A stretch of DNA of 64,000 bases, taken from CAZNPH01 sp964574985 (lineage in GTDB: Bacteria > Bacteroidota > Bacteroidia > Bacteroidales > SM23-62). The position numbers and the translations under genes are program-made. The notes under the pieces were generated by a model. The model was not told where the DNA came from. It did not search any database and saw nothing but the letters and a program-made list of their open reading frames with translations. Where the stretch lies: contig CAZNPH010000004.1 of NCBI GenBank assembly GCA_964574985.1, forward strand, positions 1-64,000, written 5' to 3'. Each line of letters starts with the position of its first letter. Within the stretch, counting starts at the first letter, position 1. Of the stretch, positions 8,085-17,501 are shown one piece after another.

Positions 8085-9813
8085 TGCCTTCGGCAGGTTT
8101 TGTTGTTTTACCTCCCTGCATCCTGAACAAGGCCTCCAGCCCACTAACCAGCAACCATCCCGTCAGTATCAGGATAATCACTGACAATATGAACAGCACC
8201 CATTCTTCCGTACCGAAGAAACGGATGATATTCTGGATCATGGCCCAGATCGTAATAAATAATACAATGAACATGGGAATGAGGGTAATGTATACTTTCC
8301 TGCCTTTGTTCAGGAGATAGATGGAGACAATTCCCAGTGCAAGGGCGGCCAGCAGCTGGTTCAGCGAACCGAACAGGGGCCATAGTATAAGGGCCCCGGC
8401 GGCACCGGGTTTCAGAAAGGTCATGACCCCGGCTGCCAAAACCACAAAAAAAGTGGCTGCAAAACGGTTGTTAATTGGCTTTCTGACCCTTCCGGCTTTT
8501 GTTTTAAATATTTCCTGCAGTGAAAGTCTCTGGATCCGGGCGGCGGAATCCATGGTAGTGTTGGCGAAGCTGACCACAAAGACGGCGATCATGGAACTGG
8601 CGAATTTTTCCGGAATGCCGTAGCTGCCGAAAAGGTTGGTAGCCCCTACAACAAATGCTTTCAGTTTTGCATCGATCCCGGCAAATTTGGTCCAGGAAGC
8701 ATATTGCTGCCTGAAAGCATCTGCCCCGGAAAAGAAATGACCTTCTTCGCTAAACCCCATTCCTAGTCCGGCCCCCACAGCCATCAACACCAGCAATGCG
8801 AAAAAACTTTCCAGCAGCATGCCGCCATAACCAATGAAAAGGGTGTCTTTTTCCCGGTCCACCTGTTTGACCGTGGTGCCGGAGCTGGCCAGGGAATGGA
8901 ATCCGGATATCGCGCCACAGGCAATGGTTATGAAAAGCAAAGGCATCATACCGGGAATGTCCGTTCCGGGTGTTGTGGCGGAAGGATTGATCGCAGGAGC
9001 CGTGATCCGTGGATGGGCCACAAACAATCCGGTCATGATCAGCAAAATGGCCACCATGAGCTGGTGTGAATTGATGTAATCCCTCGGCTGAAGAAGTTTC
9101 TGGACCGGCAGTGTGGACGAAAAGAAAACATAGACAAACAGGATGATACACCAGGATACCACCCTGGATCCCATTACGGGTGGAATATGCACAGGGATGA
9201 ACGTGCCTGCATATACGGAGAGGTACATCAATGCAACAGCTATGATGGAATACAACAGATCATTTTTGCCGCGGCGTATCTGCCAGCCCAGCCAGACCGC
9301 GATGGGGATCTGCATCCAGACGGGGAATACGGACTCGGGATACAGCTCGAAAAGTACTCCGACGATCATGGCAAATACGGAAAGCACTATGAAAAGAAGT
9401 ATCTGCATGATAAACTGGAAGGCATATCTTGTATTGGGACTGATCAAATCGCCTGTAAGGTCCCCGATGGATTTTCCCTTGTTTCTGGCCGAAACAACCA
9501 TAGAAGAAAAATCATGTACCGCACCCATAAATATTGATCCAACGAAAATCCAGATGAAAGCCGGGAGCCATCCCCATATAATGCCGATGGCCGGTCCCAC
9601 CACAGGGCCCAGTCCGGCAATGGTTGTAAAATGATGGCCGAGTACGATGTTTTTCCGGGTGGGCACGTAATCAATGCCGTCCCTGAGTTCATGGGAAGGC
9701 ATCAATCGTTCATTGGAAAGCCGGAATACCTTATTGCCCAGATACCTGCCGTAAAGCCGGTACGCTGCCAGGTACCCTGCGAAGGTCAGCAAAGTGAGCA
9801 ACAATGCATTCAT
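8059..9813 (-). CDS. cstA: CstA-type peptide/pyruvate transporter
   Basis: A membrane protein of 584 aa with about 16 hydrophobic segments. The conserved CstA regions GHHFTTIAGLGPVVGPAIG (near 60) and GFHSLASSGTT (near 305) are visible. CstA proteins take up peptides or pyruvate during carbon limitation. This is the shorter form found in Bacteroidota, against about 700 aa in E. coli. It lies 44 bp downstream of batE on the same strand, so it could be read through from the Bat operon. No dedicated promoter is evident in that gap. Confidence 0.92.
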   Translation of the reverse strand: MNALLLTLLTFAGYLAAYRLYGRYLGNKVFRLSNERLMPSHELRDGIDYVPTRKNIVLGHHFTTIAGLGPVVGPAIGIIWGWLPAFIWIFVGSIFMGAVHDFSSMVVSARNKGKSIGDLTGDLISPNTRYAFQFIMQILLFIVLSVFAMIVGVLFELYPESVFPVWMQIPIAVWLGWQIRRGKNDLLYSIIAVALMYLSVYAGTFIPVHIPPVMGSRVVSWCIILFVYVFFSSTLPVQKLLQPRDYINSHQLMVAILLIMTGLFVAHPRITAPAINPSATTPGTDIPGMMPLLFITIACGAISGFHSLASSGTTVKQVDREKDTLFIGYGGMLLESFFALLVLMAVGAGLGMGFSEEGHFFSGADAFRQQYASWTKFAGIDAKLKAFVVGATNLFGSYGIPEKFASSMIAVFVVSFANTTMDSAARIQRLSLQEIFKTKAGRVRKPINNRFAATFFVVLAAGVMTFLKPGAAGALILWPLFGSLNQLLAALALGIVSIYLLNKGRKVYITLIPMFIVLFITIWAMIQNIIRFFGTEEWVLFILSVIILILTGWLLVSGLEALFRMQGGKTTKPAEGIRSGRQSP

Positions 9814-9857
9814 GATCTAAATCCACATAAATATAGAAAAATTCATTCAGGTTCCCA

Positions 9858-10610
9858 TCACAAGGGGACAATTCCCGATGCCTCCACCCATCCCCGGTTT
9901 CCGTCTGCGATCCGGATATCCCTCCAGTCGGACAAACTGTCGATCACGGTTACCCGCGTTCCTTCATGCAGCTGAAAAAGATCTGTTCCGCTTTCATCGG
10001 GGGTACTTTTCACGGTAACGGAAGGAGCCAGGATGACGGCATATTCCTGACCGGTGATCATGTATTTTCTCCGGCCGGCAAATATACCCGACAGCAGGGC
10101 AATGACCAGGCACAGGATACCGGTCCAGAATGCGATCTTCCGGAGTCTTCTCGGAGTGGCAAAGAAAAAAATAAGGAAAAAGATCAGGGCAAGGACAAAA
10201 ACGGACAGACTGACAATGGCCCAGAAATCGACCCCCATGAACTGAACGACGGCATCGATCCATTTTCTGGCAAAGAAGACCGGCAGGGCTTCTATCTCAT
10301 CCACCACAAGTTCCCTGGCCATTTCCAGATTGTGTCTGATCTCCGGGTCATCCGGGTCCAGCAATCTGCCCCTTTCGTAATTGACCAGTGCCATGGGCAG
10401 CTTACGCGACCTGTAATATGCATTTCCCAGATTATAATAGAGTCCGGCCCCCGCATACCCGCTGTCCAGGACCGATTCATATTGTTCGATGGCCTTCTCG
10501 TAATCTCCCTGTATATAGTATTCGTTTCCCTGCTGTATATGTTTTTGGGGTCCGCTTGCGCCTGCTTTCATGGCCAGCATGATCAACAGAAACGTGAATG
10601 CTCTTGTCAT
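9858..10610 (-). CDS. batE: BatE: TPR and SH3-like membrane protein
   Basis: The last gene of the Bat (Bacteroides aerotolerance) operon. The 250-aa product has a signal sequence (about 1-18), two or three TPR motifs (about 25-105), two transmembrane helices (about 128-152 and 160-178) and a C-terminal bacterial SH3-like domain (about 195-248). Its ATG overlaps the stop of batD by 4 bp. It is thought to work in the envelope with the VWA proteins BatA and BatB, but the biochemical role is not known. Confidence 0.85.
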   Translation of the reverse strand: MTRAFTFLLIMLAMKAGASGPQKHIQQGNEYYIQGDYEKAIEQYESVLDSGYAGAGLYYNLGNAYYRSRKLPMALVNYERGRLLDPDDPEIRHNLEMARELVVDEIEALPVFFARKWIDAVVQFMGVDFWAIVSLSVFVLALIFFLIFFFATPRRLRKIAFWTGILCLVIALLSGIFAGRRKYMITGQEYAVILAPSVTVKSTPDESGTDLFQLHEGTRVTVIDSLSDWRDIRIADGNRGWVEASGIVPL

Positions 10611-12442
10611 GATCCCTGCTTCAGGTTTTGTTCAATTTTGCTGATAATCCGGACGGCGTCCCGGTATATTTTCCCCGGGTCCTGGTCCCGGCCGGCCGGT
10701 GCGTATCGGCTGTATTCACACTGTTCATTCAATGAGATGAATTCGTTTATGATTTCTTCACCGATACTGTTTTCTCTCAGTTCTTTGGTTACTTCTTCCA
10801 ATGAAAGATCCGAAACCGGAATGTTCAGTTTATCGCTCAGATACCCCCATAGCGCTTTAAGTATTTCGCCGGAGAAAGTTTCCCTTTCGCCACGGTGCAT
10901 AGCCCGCCGGGATGCCCTCAGTCTCTTCCTTGCCTGTCTGCTGGCCCGCCTGTTCTTCACCAGTTCAATGTTGCGGTTCCTTTTCAATTGAGTCCGCCTG
11001 CCCAGAATGATCAGAATAAAAACCAAAAACGAACCGAGGTATATACTCCAGAAAGTAACCGAACCGAATAGAAACCTGCCTTTTTCCCTGAGAACAAGCT
11101 TTCCTGTTTTGATGAAAAGAATATCCTGTCCAAGTTCGGTGACTTCTTTTCCCGGCCTGATCATGGCCGGGCCTGTTCCTTCCTGTGTTTCTGCTGAAAG
11201 GACACTGATGTTGTACTCACGGGTCCTGGTGGTCCGGAACTTTCCCGCCCCGGGATCAAAATAGGTAAATTCTACCGGGGGAATCCTGTAATTGCCGGCA
11301 AATCTGGGAATTAAAAGATACTCATAACTTTTCGAACCACTTTGTCCGGAAGCGGAATTCTTGAGATTGGTGGATACCCTGGGATCGTAACTTTCAAAAT
11401 CGGGGGGGAAATCAATTTCAGGAACTTCTAAGAGGGAAAGATTTCCATTCCCCGAAATGGTCAGGGTCAGGGTCACCGGGTCGTTGGCCCTGAGTTCCTG
11501 TTTGTCGATACCGGACTGCAATGAAAAACTTCCGACCCCTCCGGTGAATGAAGAAGGTTTGCCCGGCGGATAAGGTTTGACCGTTACCGGAACCGGCCTG
11601 CTGGACAGTCTTTTTGAGACGTTCCTGAATGAAGGCCCGAAGAAGTCGTCAAAAAGACCCTGGTTCCTGCTTTGCTGACGCACATATACTTCAAGCTTAA
11701 AGGGTTCGATTTCAATGGTTCCGCTGCGTTGGGGGAAAAGCAGGACTTTCCTGATGATGCCCGTATTGTATATGGTGCCATTAATATTTTCCCGCTTCAT
11801 GGAAATCTGTGTGGGGGCTTCAATATCCTGTGTCCAGAAACCGTCAAACGAAGGCAATTCATTTTCTCCGAATCCGGATACAGGCAAACGGGTATACAAT
11901 TTGATAGTAGCCACCAGGTGTTCTCCCTGATAAACACTGGATTTGCTGGTCAAAATACGGACAAAAACCGCATCTTCCGGAAGCCGGTCTGCAGACGGTT
12001 CTGTGCTTTCCGTTTTTTTTTCTCCTACAACTTCTATGGATACCTGAGCGGATTGAAATTCCCTGTTACCGATCTTCATGGATGCAGGAGGAATTTCAAA
12101 TTTCCCCGGTTTGAGCGCAAGGAGATAATAGGTGAAACTGTTGGAAAAGGTTTGCGTTCGTTTGCCGTTGATGATTTGTATGCTTGTGCTGGTGGATTTG
12201 GAGGGTCCGCCCAATACTCTGAAATCCTTTATTTCCGGACCACGGAATGATTGAACATCTGCATTGGCCGTATAGGCCAGGCTGAAACGTTCGCCGGTTT
12301 CCACCGCGCGGGGATATTGTTCGGTGATCTGAACTTTTTGTGCATGAACAGCCGTTTCCTGCATGCCGAAGGTTGTGAGCACAACGAGAATCAACAAGCA
12401 TAAATACCTGCCATTCAATATGTCACCACTCCTTTTCAACAT
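10607..12442 (-). CDS. batD: BatD: oxygen-tolerance membrane protein
   Basis: A secreted or membrane-anchored protein of 611 aa. It has a signal peptide (ending about VHAQ), repeated immunoglobulin-like beta domains (about 25-400, including the family phrase GKFEIPPASMKI), a transmembrane helix (about 470-490) and a basic cytoplasmic tail of about 120 residues. The ATG at 12442 overlaps the end of batC by 20 bp. A TTG at 12418 sits about 10 nt after an AAGGAG and would give a textbook signal peptide, so it is an alternative start. The reading frame remains open upstream to 12550, but that part is batC in another frame. Confidence 0.85.
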   Translation of the reverse strand: MLKRSGDILNGRYLCLLILVVLTTFGMQETAVHAQKVQITEQYPRAVETGERFSLAYTANADVQSFRGPEIKDFRVLGGPSKSTSTSIQIINGKRTQTFSNSFTYYLLALKPGKFEIPPASMKIGNREFQSAQVSIEVVGEKKTESTEPSADRLPEDAVFVRILTSKSSVYQGEHLVATIKLYTRLPVSGFGENELPSFDGFWTQDIEAPTQISMKRENINGTIYNTGIIRKVLLFPQRSGTIEIEPFKLEVYVRQQSRNQGLFDDFFGPSFRNVSKRLSSRPVPVTVKPYPPGKPSSFTGGVGSFSLQSGIDKQELRANDPVTLTLTISGNGNLSLLEVPEIDFPPDFESYDPRVSTNLKNSASGQSGSKSYEYLLIPRFAGNYRIPPVEFTYFDPGAGKFRTTRTREYNISVLSAETQEGTGPAMIRPGKEVTELGQDILFIKTGKLVLREKGRFLFGSVTFWSIYLGSFLVFILIILGRRTQLKRNRNIELVKNRRASRQARKRLRASRRAMHRGERETFSGEILKALWGYLSDKLNIPVSDLSLEEVTKELRENSIGEEIINEFISLNEQCEYSRYAPAGRDQDPGKIYRDAVRIISKIEQNLKQGS

Positions 12443-13148
12443 GTATCCTTTGTTTCCTTGCTTTTCTTTTTTTGATCTCTTCCTGCAGATTTTTTTCCTC
12501 TTGCTGCAATGCTTCCAGCATTCTTCTTGCGTCTTCCCTGGATATTTCATTCATTTTTTGTTCCCCCGATGGTTTCTGCTGCCTGGGTTGCTGGTTCTGT
12601 TGCCGGTTTTGTTTTTCCTGTTTTTCCTGTTTTTCCTGCTTGTCCTGCTCCCGTTTTTGCTCATTCTGATCCTGTTGTTTTTGCTGCTGCTGTTGTTGTT
12701 GCTTTTTCCTGAAGTGCATGGCATAGGCCAGATTGTATTTTGTTTCCATGTCACCGGGATTGTTCCTGAGCGCATTCTTGTATGCTTCGATGCTTTCATC
12801 AATCCGGTTTTCTTTGAGCAACGCGTTGCCCAGGTTATGAAAAACCCTGCCAATATCCTTTTTGTCCTGTTGGTTTCCGGTCAGATATGAAAACTGCTTT
12901 GCAGCCTGGTCATATTTGCCCTGCTTATACAAGGCATCCCCGATATTGAATCTGCTTTTATGCATACCTTTCCCTTCTTCCAGCGCTTTCCTGTACATTA
13001 CCTCAGCTTCTTCAAAGCGCCCGTTTTCATAATGATCGTTTCCCTCCCGGATGAATTTTCTCTCTTTTTGCTGGCCATATGCCAATCCGGGGAATATACC
13101 GGCAAACAACAAAATTCCGGCAATGTGAGTCATGGTTTTGTTTTTCAT
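12423..13148 (-). CDS. batC: BatC: TPR protein with Q/K-rich tail
   Basis: A 241-aa product with a signal peptide (about 1-25, ending AYGQ) and four TPR units (about 28-145; IREGNDHYENGRFEEAEVMY and similar). A low-complexity linker of Q, K, E and R (about 148-195) follows, then a short helical end. The linker is encoded by simple repeats of CTG/TTG and CCTGTTTTT type. The gene sits 1 bp after batB. It is likely a periplasmic scaffold for BatA and BatB; this is inferred from the operon. Confidence 0.85.
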   Translation of the reverse strand: MKNKTMTHIAGILLFAGIFPGLAYGQQKERKFIREGNDHYENGRFEEAEVMYRKALEEGKGMHKSRFNIGDALYKQGKYDQAAKQFSYLTGNQQDKKDIGRVFHNLGNALLKENRIDESIEAYKNALRNNPGDMETKYNLAYAMHFRKKQQQQQQQKQQDQNEQKREQDKQEKQEKQEKQNRQQNQQPRQQKPSGEQKMNEISREDARRMLEALQQEEKNLQEEIKKRKARKQRIHVEKEW

Positions 13149-13149
13149 C

Positions 13150-14190
13150 CTATATTGCTTTTTTTGAATCGAACAAATTGATCCGGCTCAGCCACCTGTT
13201 CTTGCGTTCCAGCAGCAAAAGATCAAAAATAAGAAGAAAAGCCGCGAAGCCTGCAAGGTACTGAAACCTTTCTTTATATTCCGAATAGATCCTTGCTTCC
13301 ATTTCCTGCTTCTCCATGGAATTGATCTCATCAAAAAGTGTATTCAGGGCCTGATTGGTGTTGTTGGCCCTCAGAAAAATACCATCCCCTGCGTCGGCAA
13401 TTTCCCGTAGCATTTCCTGGTTCATTTTTGAAATGATCACGTTTCCTTCCCGGTCTTTGCGGTAGGTTTTTTGCCCGCCCTGAACAACGGGTATAGGTGC
13501 CCCCCGGGGGAGGCCTATGCCGATGGTATGAACAGTCACCCCCCGTTCGGATGCTTTTCCGGCAGATTCCAGGGCATTGCCCTCATGGTTCTCTCCGTCG
13601 GTAATGACTATGAGGGCCTTGCTGCTTTCTGCTTCCGGACTGAAGGATTTCATGCCCAGTTCTATGGCCTTTCCGATGGCTGTTCCCTGGACCGGAACAA
13701 TATCCGGACCAATCGATGACAGAAAAAGCTTTGCAGAAACATAATCCGTGGTAATGGGTACCTGCACATAAGCGTCCCCTGCAAACACGATCAACCCGAT
13801 CTTATCGTTCACCAGCCGGTCCACCAGTCCGGATACCGATTGCTTGGCACGTTCCAGTCTGTTGGGACGAATGTCTTCCGCCAGCATACTGTTGGAAACA
13901 TCCAGGGCAATAACCACTTCCACGCCTTCCCTTTTGATTTCCCTGAGTTTTGAACCGAACTGGGGACGGGCCAGCATAAAAATGACCGATGTCAATGCTG
14001 CCAGCATAAGAAATGATTTTAAAAGAGGCCTGGAAAAAGAAATCTCCGGCATCAGTTGCCTCAACAGTTGCATATCCCCGTATTTTCTGATGGATCTTTT
14101 TTTCAGCCAGTGAGATATAAGAATAAGCACCAGAAACACCGGGATCAGGATCAGAAAATAAAGGTACAGGCTATGGGCAAATCTGAACAT
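13150..14190 (-). CDS. batB: BatB: von Willebrand factor A membrane protein
   Basis: The product (346 aa) has two N-terminal transmembrane helices (about 7-26 and 58-75), a VWA domain (about 90-290) with an intact MIDAS motif D97-V-S99-N-S101, and a C-terminal helix (about 313-330). The same arrangement in BatA suggests a pair that assembles in the membrane through metal-dependent contacts. It lies 17 bp after batA. It is assigned BatB by order in the operon and by similarity in layout; the A/B distinction rests on position. Confidence 0.88.
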   Translation of the reverse strand: MFRFAHSLYLYFLILIPVFLVLILISHWLKKRSIRKYGDMQLLRQLMPEISFSRPLLKSFLMLAALTSVIFMLARPQFGSKLREIKREGVEVVIALDVSNSMLAEDIRPNRLERAKQSVSGLVDRLVNDKIGLIVFAGDAYVQVPITTDYVSAKLFLSSIGPDIVPVQGTAIGKAIELGMKSFSPEAESSKALIVITDGENHEGNALESAGKASERGVTVHTIGIGLPRGAPIPVVQGGQKTYRKDREGNVIISKMNQEMLREIADAGDGIFLRANNTNQALNTLFDEINSMEKQEMEARIYSEYKERFQYLAGFAAFLLIFDLLLLERKNRWLSRINLFDSKKAI

Positions 14191-14207
14191 GTCCGGTTTA
14201 TTTTAAA

Positions 14208-15200
14208 TCAAGGGATATTTCTCATTACCAGAAGTCTGGTCAGCATTTCAAGCAGCAGCAGAATTCCGGCCGCAATGCCGAAGCGCATATATTCTTCTTC
14301 TTTTCTGGCAAATTCCCTGACATCTATTTTTGATTTTTCAAGTTGATCGATCTCCTGATAGATGCTTTTTAATTTCTGATTGTCTGTTGCACGGAAATAC
14401 CTGCCATCGGTAATTTCTGCTATTTCCCTGAGGGTTTCCTCGTCAATTTCAACCTGAACATTCTGAATCCGGGTTCCGAATGGGGTTTGAACAGGCGCGG
14501 GTGCCATACCCCTGGTACCCACACCGATGGTATAAACCCGCACGTTGAATGTTTTTGCAATTTCAGCTGCCGTGGACGGGGCAATGGCCCCCCGGTTATT
14601 TACACCGTCGGTGAGGAGAATGACCACCTTGCTTTTCGCTTTGCTGTCCTTGAGACGGTTGACGGCAGTTGCCAGGCCTTCTCCTATGGCAGTCCCGTCC
14701 TCGATCATTCCGCTTTCTATATCTTTCAACAGATTGATCAGTACTGCATGATCGGAAGTCAGGGGACACTGGGTAAAACTTTGCCCGCTGTAAACAACCA
14801 GTCCGATCCGGTCGGTTTCCCTGCCTGAAATAAATTCGATGGCCACTTCCCTGGAAGCTTCCAGGCGGTTCGGCTGCAGGTCCCGGGCAAGCATGCTGCC
14901 GGAAATATCCAGGTCCAGCACAATGTCAATACCTTCAGTACTGATATCCTGCCAGCGGTTTGTGGACTGGGGTCTGGCAATGATCACAAAAAGGGAGGCC
15001 AGCAGCAACATCCTGAAGGCAAAAACCACATGTCTCAGCATGGCCCTCATGCTCCCGGGCACGGACACGAAATGACGGATGGTAGAAACCTGTATGCTGG
15101 CATACCGGTCCCTTTCCTTCCAGACATACCATCCCGTCAAAAGAGGGATCAAAAGCAAAAGATAAAGGAATTCCGGATATTCAAATACCAGATCATTCAT
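14208..15200 (-). CDS. batA: BatA: von Willebrand factor A membrane protein
   Basis: A 330-aa protein with an N-terminal helix (about 10-26), a second helix (about 60-76), a VWA domain (about 90-280) with MIDAS residues D98, S100 and S102 and the later TDG (ILLTDGVNNRG), and a C-terminal helix (about 307-324). The start overlaps the upstream gene by 8 bp. In Bacteroides the batI (now bat) operon was linked to aerotolerance; the molecular function is unknown. Confidence 0.9.
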   Translation of the reverse strand: MNDLVFEYPEFLYLLLLIPLLTGWYVWKERDRYASIQVSTIRHFVSVPGSMRAMLRHVVFAFRMLLLASLFVIIARPQSTNRWQDISTEGIDIVLDLDISGSMLARDLQPNRLEASREVAIEFISGRETDRIGLVVYSGQSFTQCPLTSDHAVLINLLKDIESGMIEDGTAIGEGLATAVNRLKDSKAKSKVVILLTDGVNNRGAIAPSTAAEIAKTFNVRVYTIGVGTRGMAPAPVQTPFGTRIQNVQVEIDEETLREIAEITDGRYFRATDNQKLKSIYQEIDQLEKSKIDVREFARKEEEYMRFGIAAGILLLLEMLTRLLVMRNIP

Positions 15201-16182
15201 GTTCGGCCATCATTTTTTCCCGGACATGACCATTGTTCTCAACAGGTTTCATTTTCGTCGAAAGAACAAATTTACGGGCATTGTCCATTTTCCTTATATT
15301 TTCCTCCGGGAGGGGATCCTCGCGGGCAAATTTCACCAGGTCGCCCAGTGCCAGCAACTCTTCCAGCAGTGAACAGACAGAATCTTCATAATCCCCCACC
15401 CTTTCGAAACCGTTCATGATCTCATAACTGGTCCTTTCCATGGCGGGTATGCCGAATCTCAGTTCCAGGTACCGCCTTATGATCCCGGTCAGACGGGTAT
15501 AATATGCCTTGATTTTCCCCTTCTGCCAGAGCTTTTCCTCAGCCAGCCGGTCCAGTTCCCGCAAGGCAACCTTGTCTGCCGGTTCAGCCGGTTTGCTCAT
15601 CCTCACCAGGGGAGCTTTCTTTTTCCTGCTTCTGAAATACAGAAAAACCAGAAAGGCCATGACCACCGCAGCCAGTCCGTACAGCAAATACGGCAATATC
15701 TCAATAAAGGTAAGCGGGGCCTGATAAGGATCCTTGATATCGAAGATCCTGTTTGTCGAATCCAGCCTGACAGAAAAAACCTGCAGGTACATGGGATTGG
15801 CTGCCAGTGTATCCCTGAAGTTCCCTCCCCGCACAACAAATTCCAGCGGGGGGATCCGGTAGAAACCCGAATCAAAGGATGTCAGTGTAAAATGCTGTTC
15901 CAGGGCAAGGATATTCCCGGTTTTAACCGAAGTATCCACAGGCGTTCTGTCCAGTATTTCGATGTTCCTGACCAGGGTATCGCCGAGCCGGGGAAATTCA
16001 ACCCGTATCCCCTCCGGTTGTTCGACATATACGTTCAGCCCCAGATGATCCCCGATCAGGATCATGCCGGTATCCAGTTTTGTGCTTACTGCAACATGCT
16101 GACCGGTTGCATGACCGCTGCATACGAACAGCAAAAAAAACAGGAACAACTCTTCCCTTGAAAACCGGATCATGGCATTCAT
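15193..16182 (-). CDS. Bat-operon membrane protein with Ig-like and helical domains
   Basis: A signal peptide (about 1-28) is followed by a beta-rich extracytoplasmic domain (about 30-145), a transmembrane helix (about 167-187) and a cytoplasmic part of about 140 residues with a helical segment (LDRLAEEKLWQKGKIKAYY, RRYLELRFGIPAMERTSYEI). The cytoplasmic part resembles the tails of BatD and DUF4381-type proteins found beside moxR/VWA genes. It lies 5 bp after the DUF58 gene and overlaps batA by 8 bp. The second methionine (MIRFSREE) is an alternative start. No enzymatic motif is seen. Confidence 0.7.
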   Translation of the reverse strand: MNAMIRFSREELFLFFLLFVCSGHATGQHVAVSTKLDTGMILIGDHLGLNVYVEQPEGIRVEFPRLGDTLVRNIEILDRTPVDTSVKTGNILALEQHFTLTSFDSGFYRIPPLEFVVRGGNFRDTLAANPMYLQVFSVRLDSTNRIFDIKDPYQAPLTFIEILPYLLYGLAAVVMAFLVFLYFRSRKKKAPLVRMSKPAEPADKVALRELDRLAEEKLWQKGKIKAYYTRLTGIIRRYLELRFGIPAMERTSYEIMNGFERVGDYEDSVCSLLEELLALGDLVKFAREDPLPEENIRKMDNARKFVLSTKMKPVENNGHVREKMMAEHE

Positions 16183-16187
16183 CGCTT

Positions 16188-17051
16188 TTATCTGTGTTTG
16201 AACAGGTTGATCAAGGGAGACACATAATCCTGGTCTGTTCTGACCGATATCCAGTCAAGACCGGCCCTGGAAAAAACATCGGACAGCATATCCGAATGCC
16301 GTCTCCAGTATTCTTCATACTGCTCCCTGACCTTTCTGTTCTGCGTGTCAGCCCAGATCATTTTTCCCGTTTCGGCATCCTTCATCCGGATCAATCCGGC
16401 CGGCGGCATTTTCTCTTCGCGCAGATCGTATACCCTCAATGCGATCAGGTCATGCTTCCTGCCTGCAATTTTCAGGGCTTCTTCAAAATCATCCCCGAGA
16501 AAATCAGAAATCAGGAATGCCGTGCTTCGCTTTTTGATCGCATTGGTAAGGAAGCGCAATGCTTCACCGATATCGGTTTTTTGATGCTCCGGCTCAAACT
16601 CGATCAATTCCCTGATAATCCTTAAAATGTGTTGCCGGCCCTTTTTCGGGGGAATGAATTTTTCCACCTGATCGCTGAACAGGATCACTCCGATTTTGTC
16701 ATTGTTGTGAATGGCCGAGAAGGAAAGTACGGCAGAGACCTCGGTGATCATATTCTTCTTTAGCTGTGTGCGAGTGCCGAAATTGCGGGATCCGCTGACA
16801 TCAATCACCAGCACAACAGTCAATTCCCTTTCTTCCTCAAATATCTTGATATACGGATGATTAAATCTTGCGGTCACATTCCAGTCAATGTTCCTTATGT
16901 CGTCTCCGTACTGGTATTCCCGGACCTCACTGAATGCCATCCCCCTGCCTTTAAAGGCACTGTGATATTCCCCGGCAAAGATGTTCCGTGAGAGACCCCG
17001 GGTCTTGATCTCGATTTTCCTGACCTTTTTCAGCAGTTCACTCGCTTCCAC
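16188..17051 (-). CDS. DUF58 domain protein (VWA-like)
   Basis: A 287-aa protein of the DUF58 family. It includes the family block YQYGDDIRNIDWNVTAR and, after it, a VWA-type fold with an intact DVSGS motif (about residues 94-98). It has no signal peptide or transmembrane helix, so it is probably cytoplasmic. DUF58 genes are regularly paired with moxR, and the product is thought to be a partner or substrate of the MoxR ATPase. It lies between the 140-aa hypothetical gene and the Ig-like membrane protein gene, with gaps of 15 and 5 bp. Confidence 0.88.
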   Translation of the reverse strand: MEASELLKKVRKIEIKTRGLSRNIFAGEYHSAFKGRGMAFSEVREYQYGDDIRNIDWNVTARFNHPYIKIFEEERELTVVLVIDVSGSRNFGTRTQLKKNMITEVSAVLSFSAIHNNDKIGVILFSDQVEKFIPPKKGRQHILRIIRELIEFEPEHQKTDIGEALRFLTNAIKKRSTAFLISDFLGDDFEEALKIAGRKHDLIALRVYDLREEKMPPAGLIRMKDAETGKMIWADTQNRKVREQYEEYWRRHSDMLSDVFSRAGLDWISVRTDQDYVSPLINLFKHR

Positions 17052-17066
17052 GGGTCAATCGGGTTT

Positions 17067-17489
17067 TTATTTTTTTGTCCTTTTCATGGTAACCGTAAAA
17101 TACCAGCGTCCCTGTTCCAGGGTAACGGCATAACAGTGTTTATTATCCGTCTGGTAATGCCATGTATGCTTGCTATCCTGGATGTACCGGTTGTTCATTT
17201 CATCAAGCACTTCACTGAGCACGGCATAATCGCACATTCTTTTGCTCAGGATGCATGAATCTGCTTCATTGAAAACAAACAACCATGTTTGGTGATCAAG
17301 CCGGTCTATATATTTCAATACATTATAGATGGTGTTCCTTGAACTTTCGTCAATCAGGAAATCTTTCCTTTCCTGTTTCATGATCTCCCGAACTTCTTCC
17401 TTCGTCCTGTCAATAAAATACTGACCGCTGGCCGTACAGACCGGAAAAGCAAAAACCCATGCGATGATTGCCAGTTGATGAATGCGCAT
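17067..17489 (-). CDS. Small secreted protein in the Bat operon
   Basis: I do not recognise this family. The product has 140 aa with a clear signal peptide (about 1-22, ending TASGQ) and a mature part of about 118 residues with no transmembrane segment. Three cysteines (in DSCIL, KRMCDY and KHCYAV) are spaced across the mature part. It lies 12 bp after moxR and 15 bp before the DUF58 gene, so it belongs to the operon. The end is a beta-like hairpin (GRWYFTVTM) and a basic tail. Function unknown. Confidence 0.65.
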   Translation of the reverse strand: MRIHQLAIIAWVFAFPVCTASGQYFIDRTKEEVREIMKQERKDFLIDESSRNTIYNVLKYIDRLDHQTWLFVFNEADSCILSKRMCDYAVLSEVLDEMNNRYIQDSKHTWHYQTDNKHCYAVTLEQGRWYFTVTMKRTKK

Positions 17490-17501
17490 GATGGTGGCGT
17501 T

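Noticed and set aside
9966..10991. 341-codon open frame on the plus strand across batE and batD
   Set aside because: Shadow of two conserved minus-strand genes; no domain, promoter or start site.
12363..12890. Highly hydrophobic 175-codon plus-strand frame
   Set aside because: Its leucine/phenylalanine richness is the complement of the K/Q/E-rich BatC tail; not a membrane protein gene.
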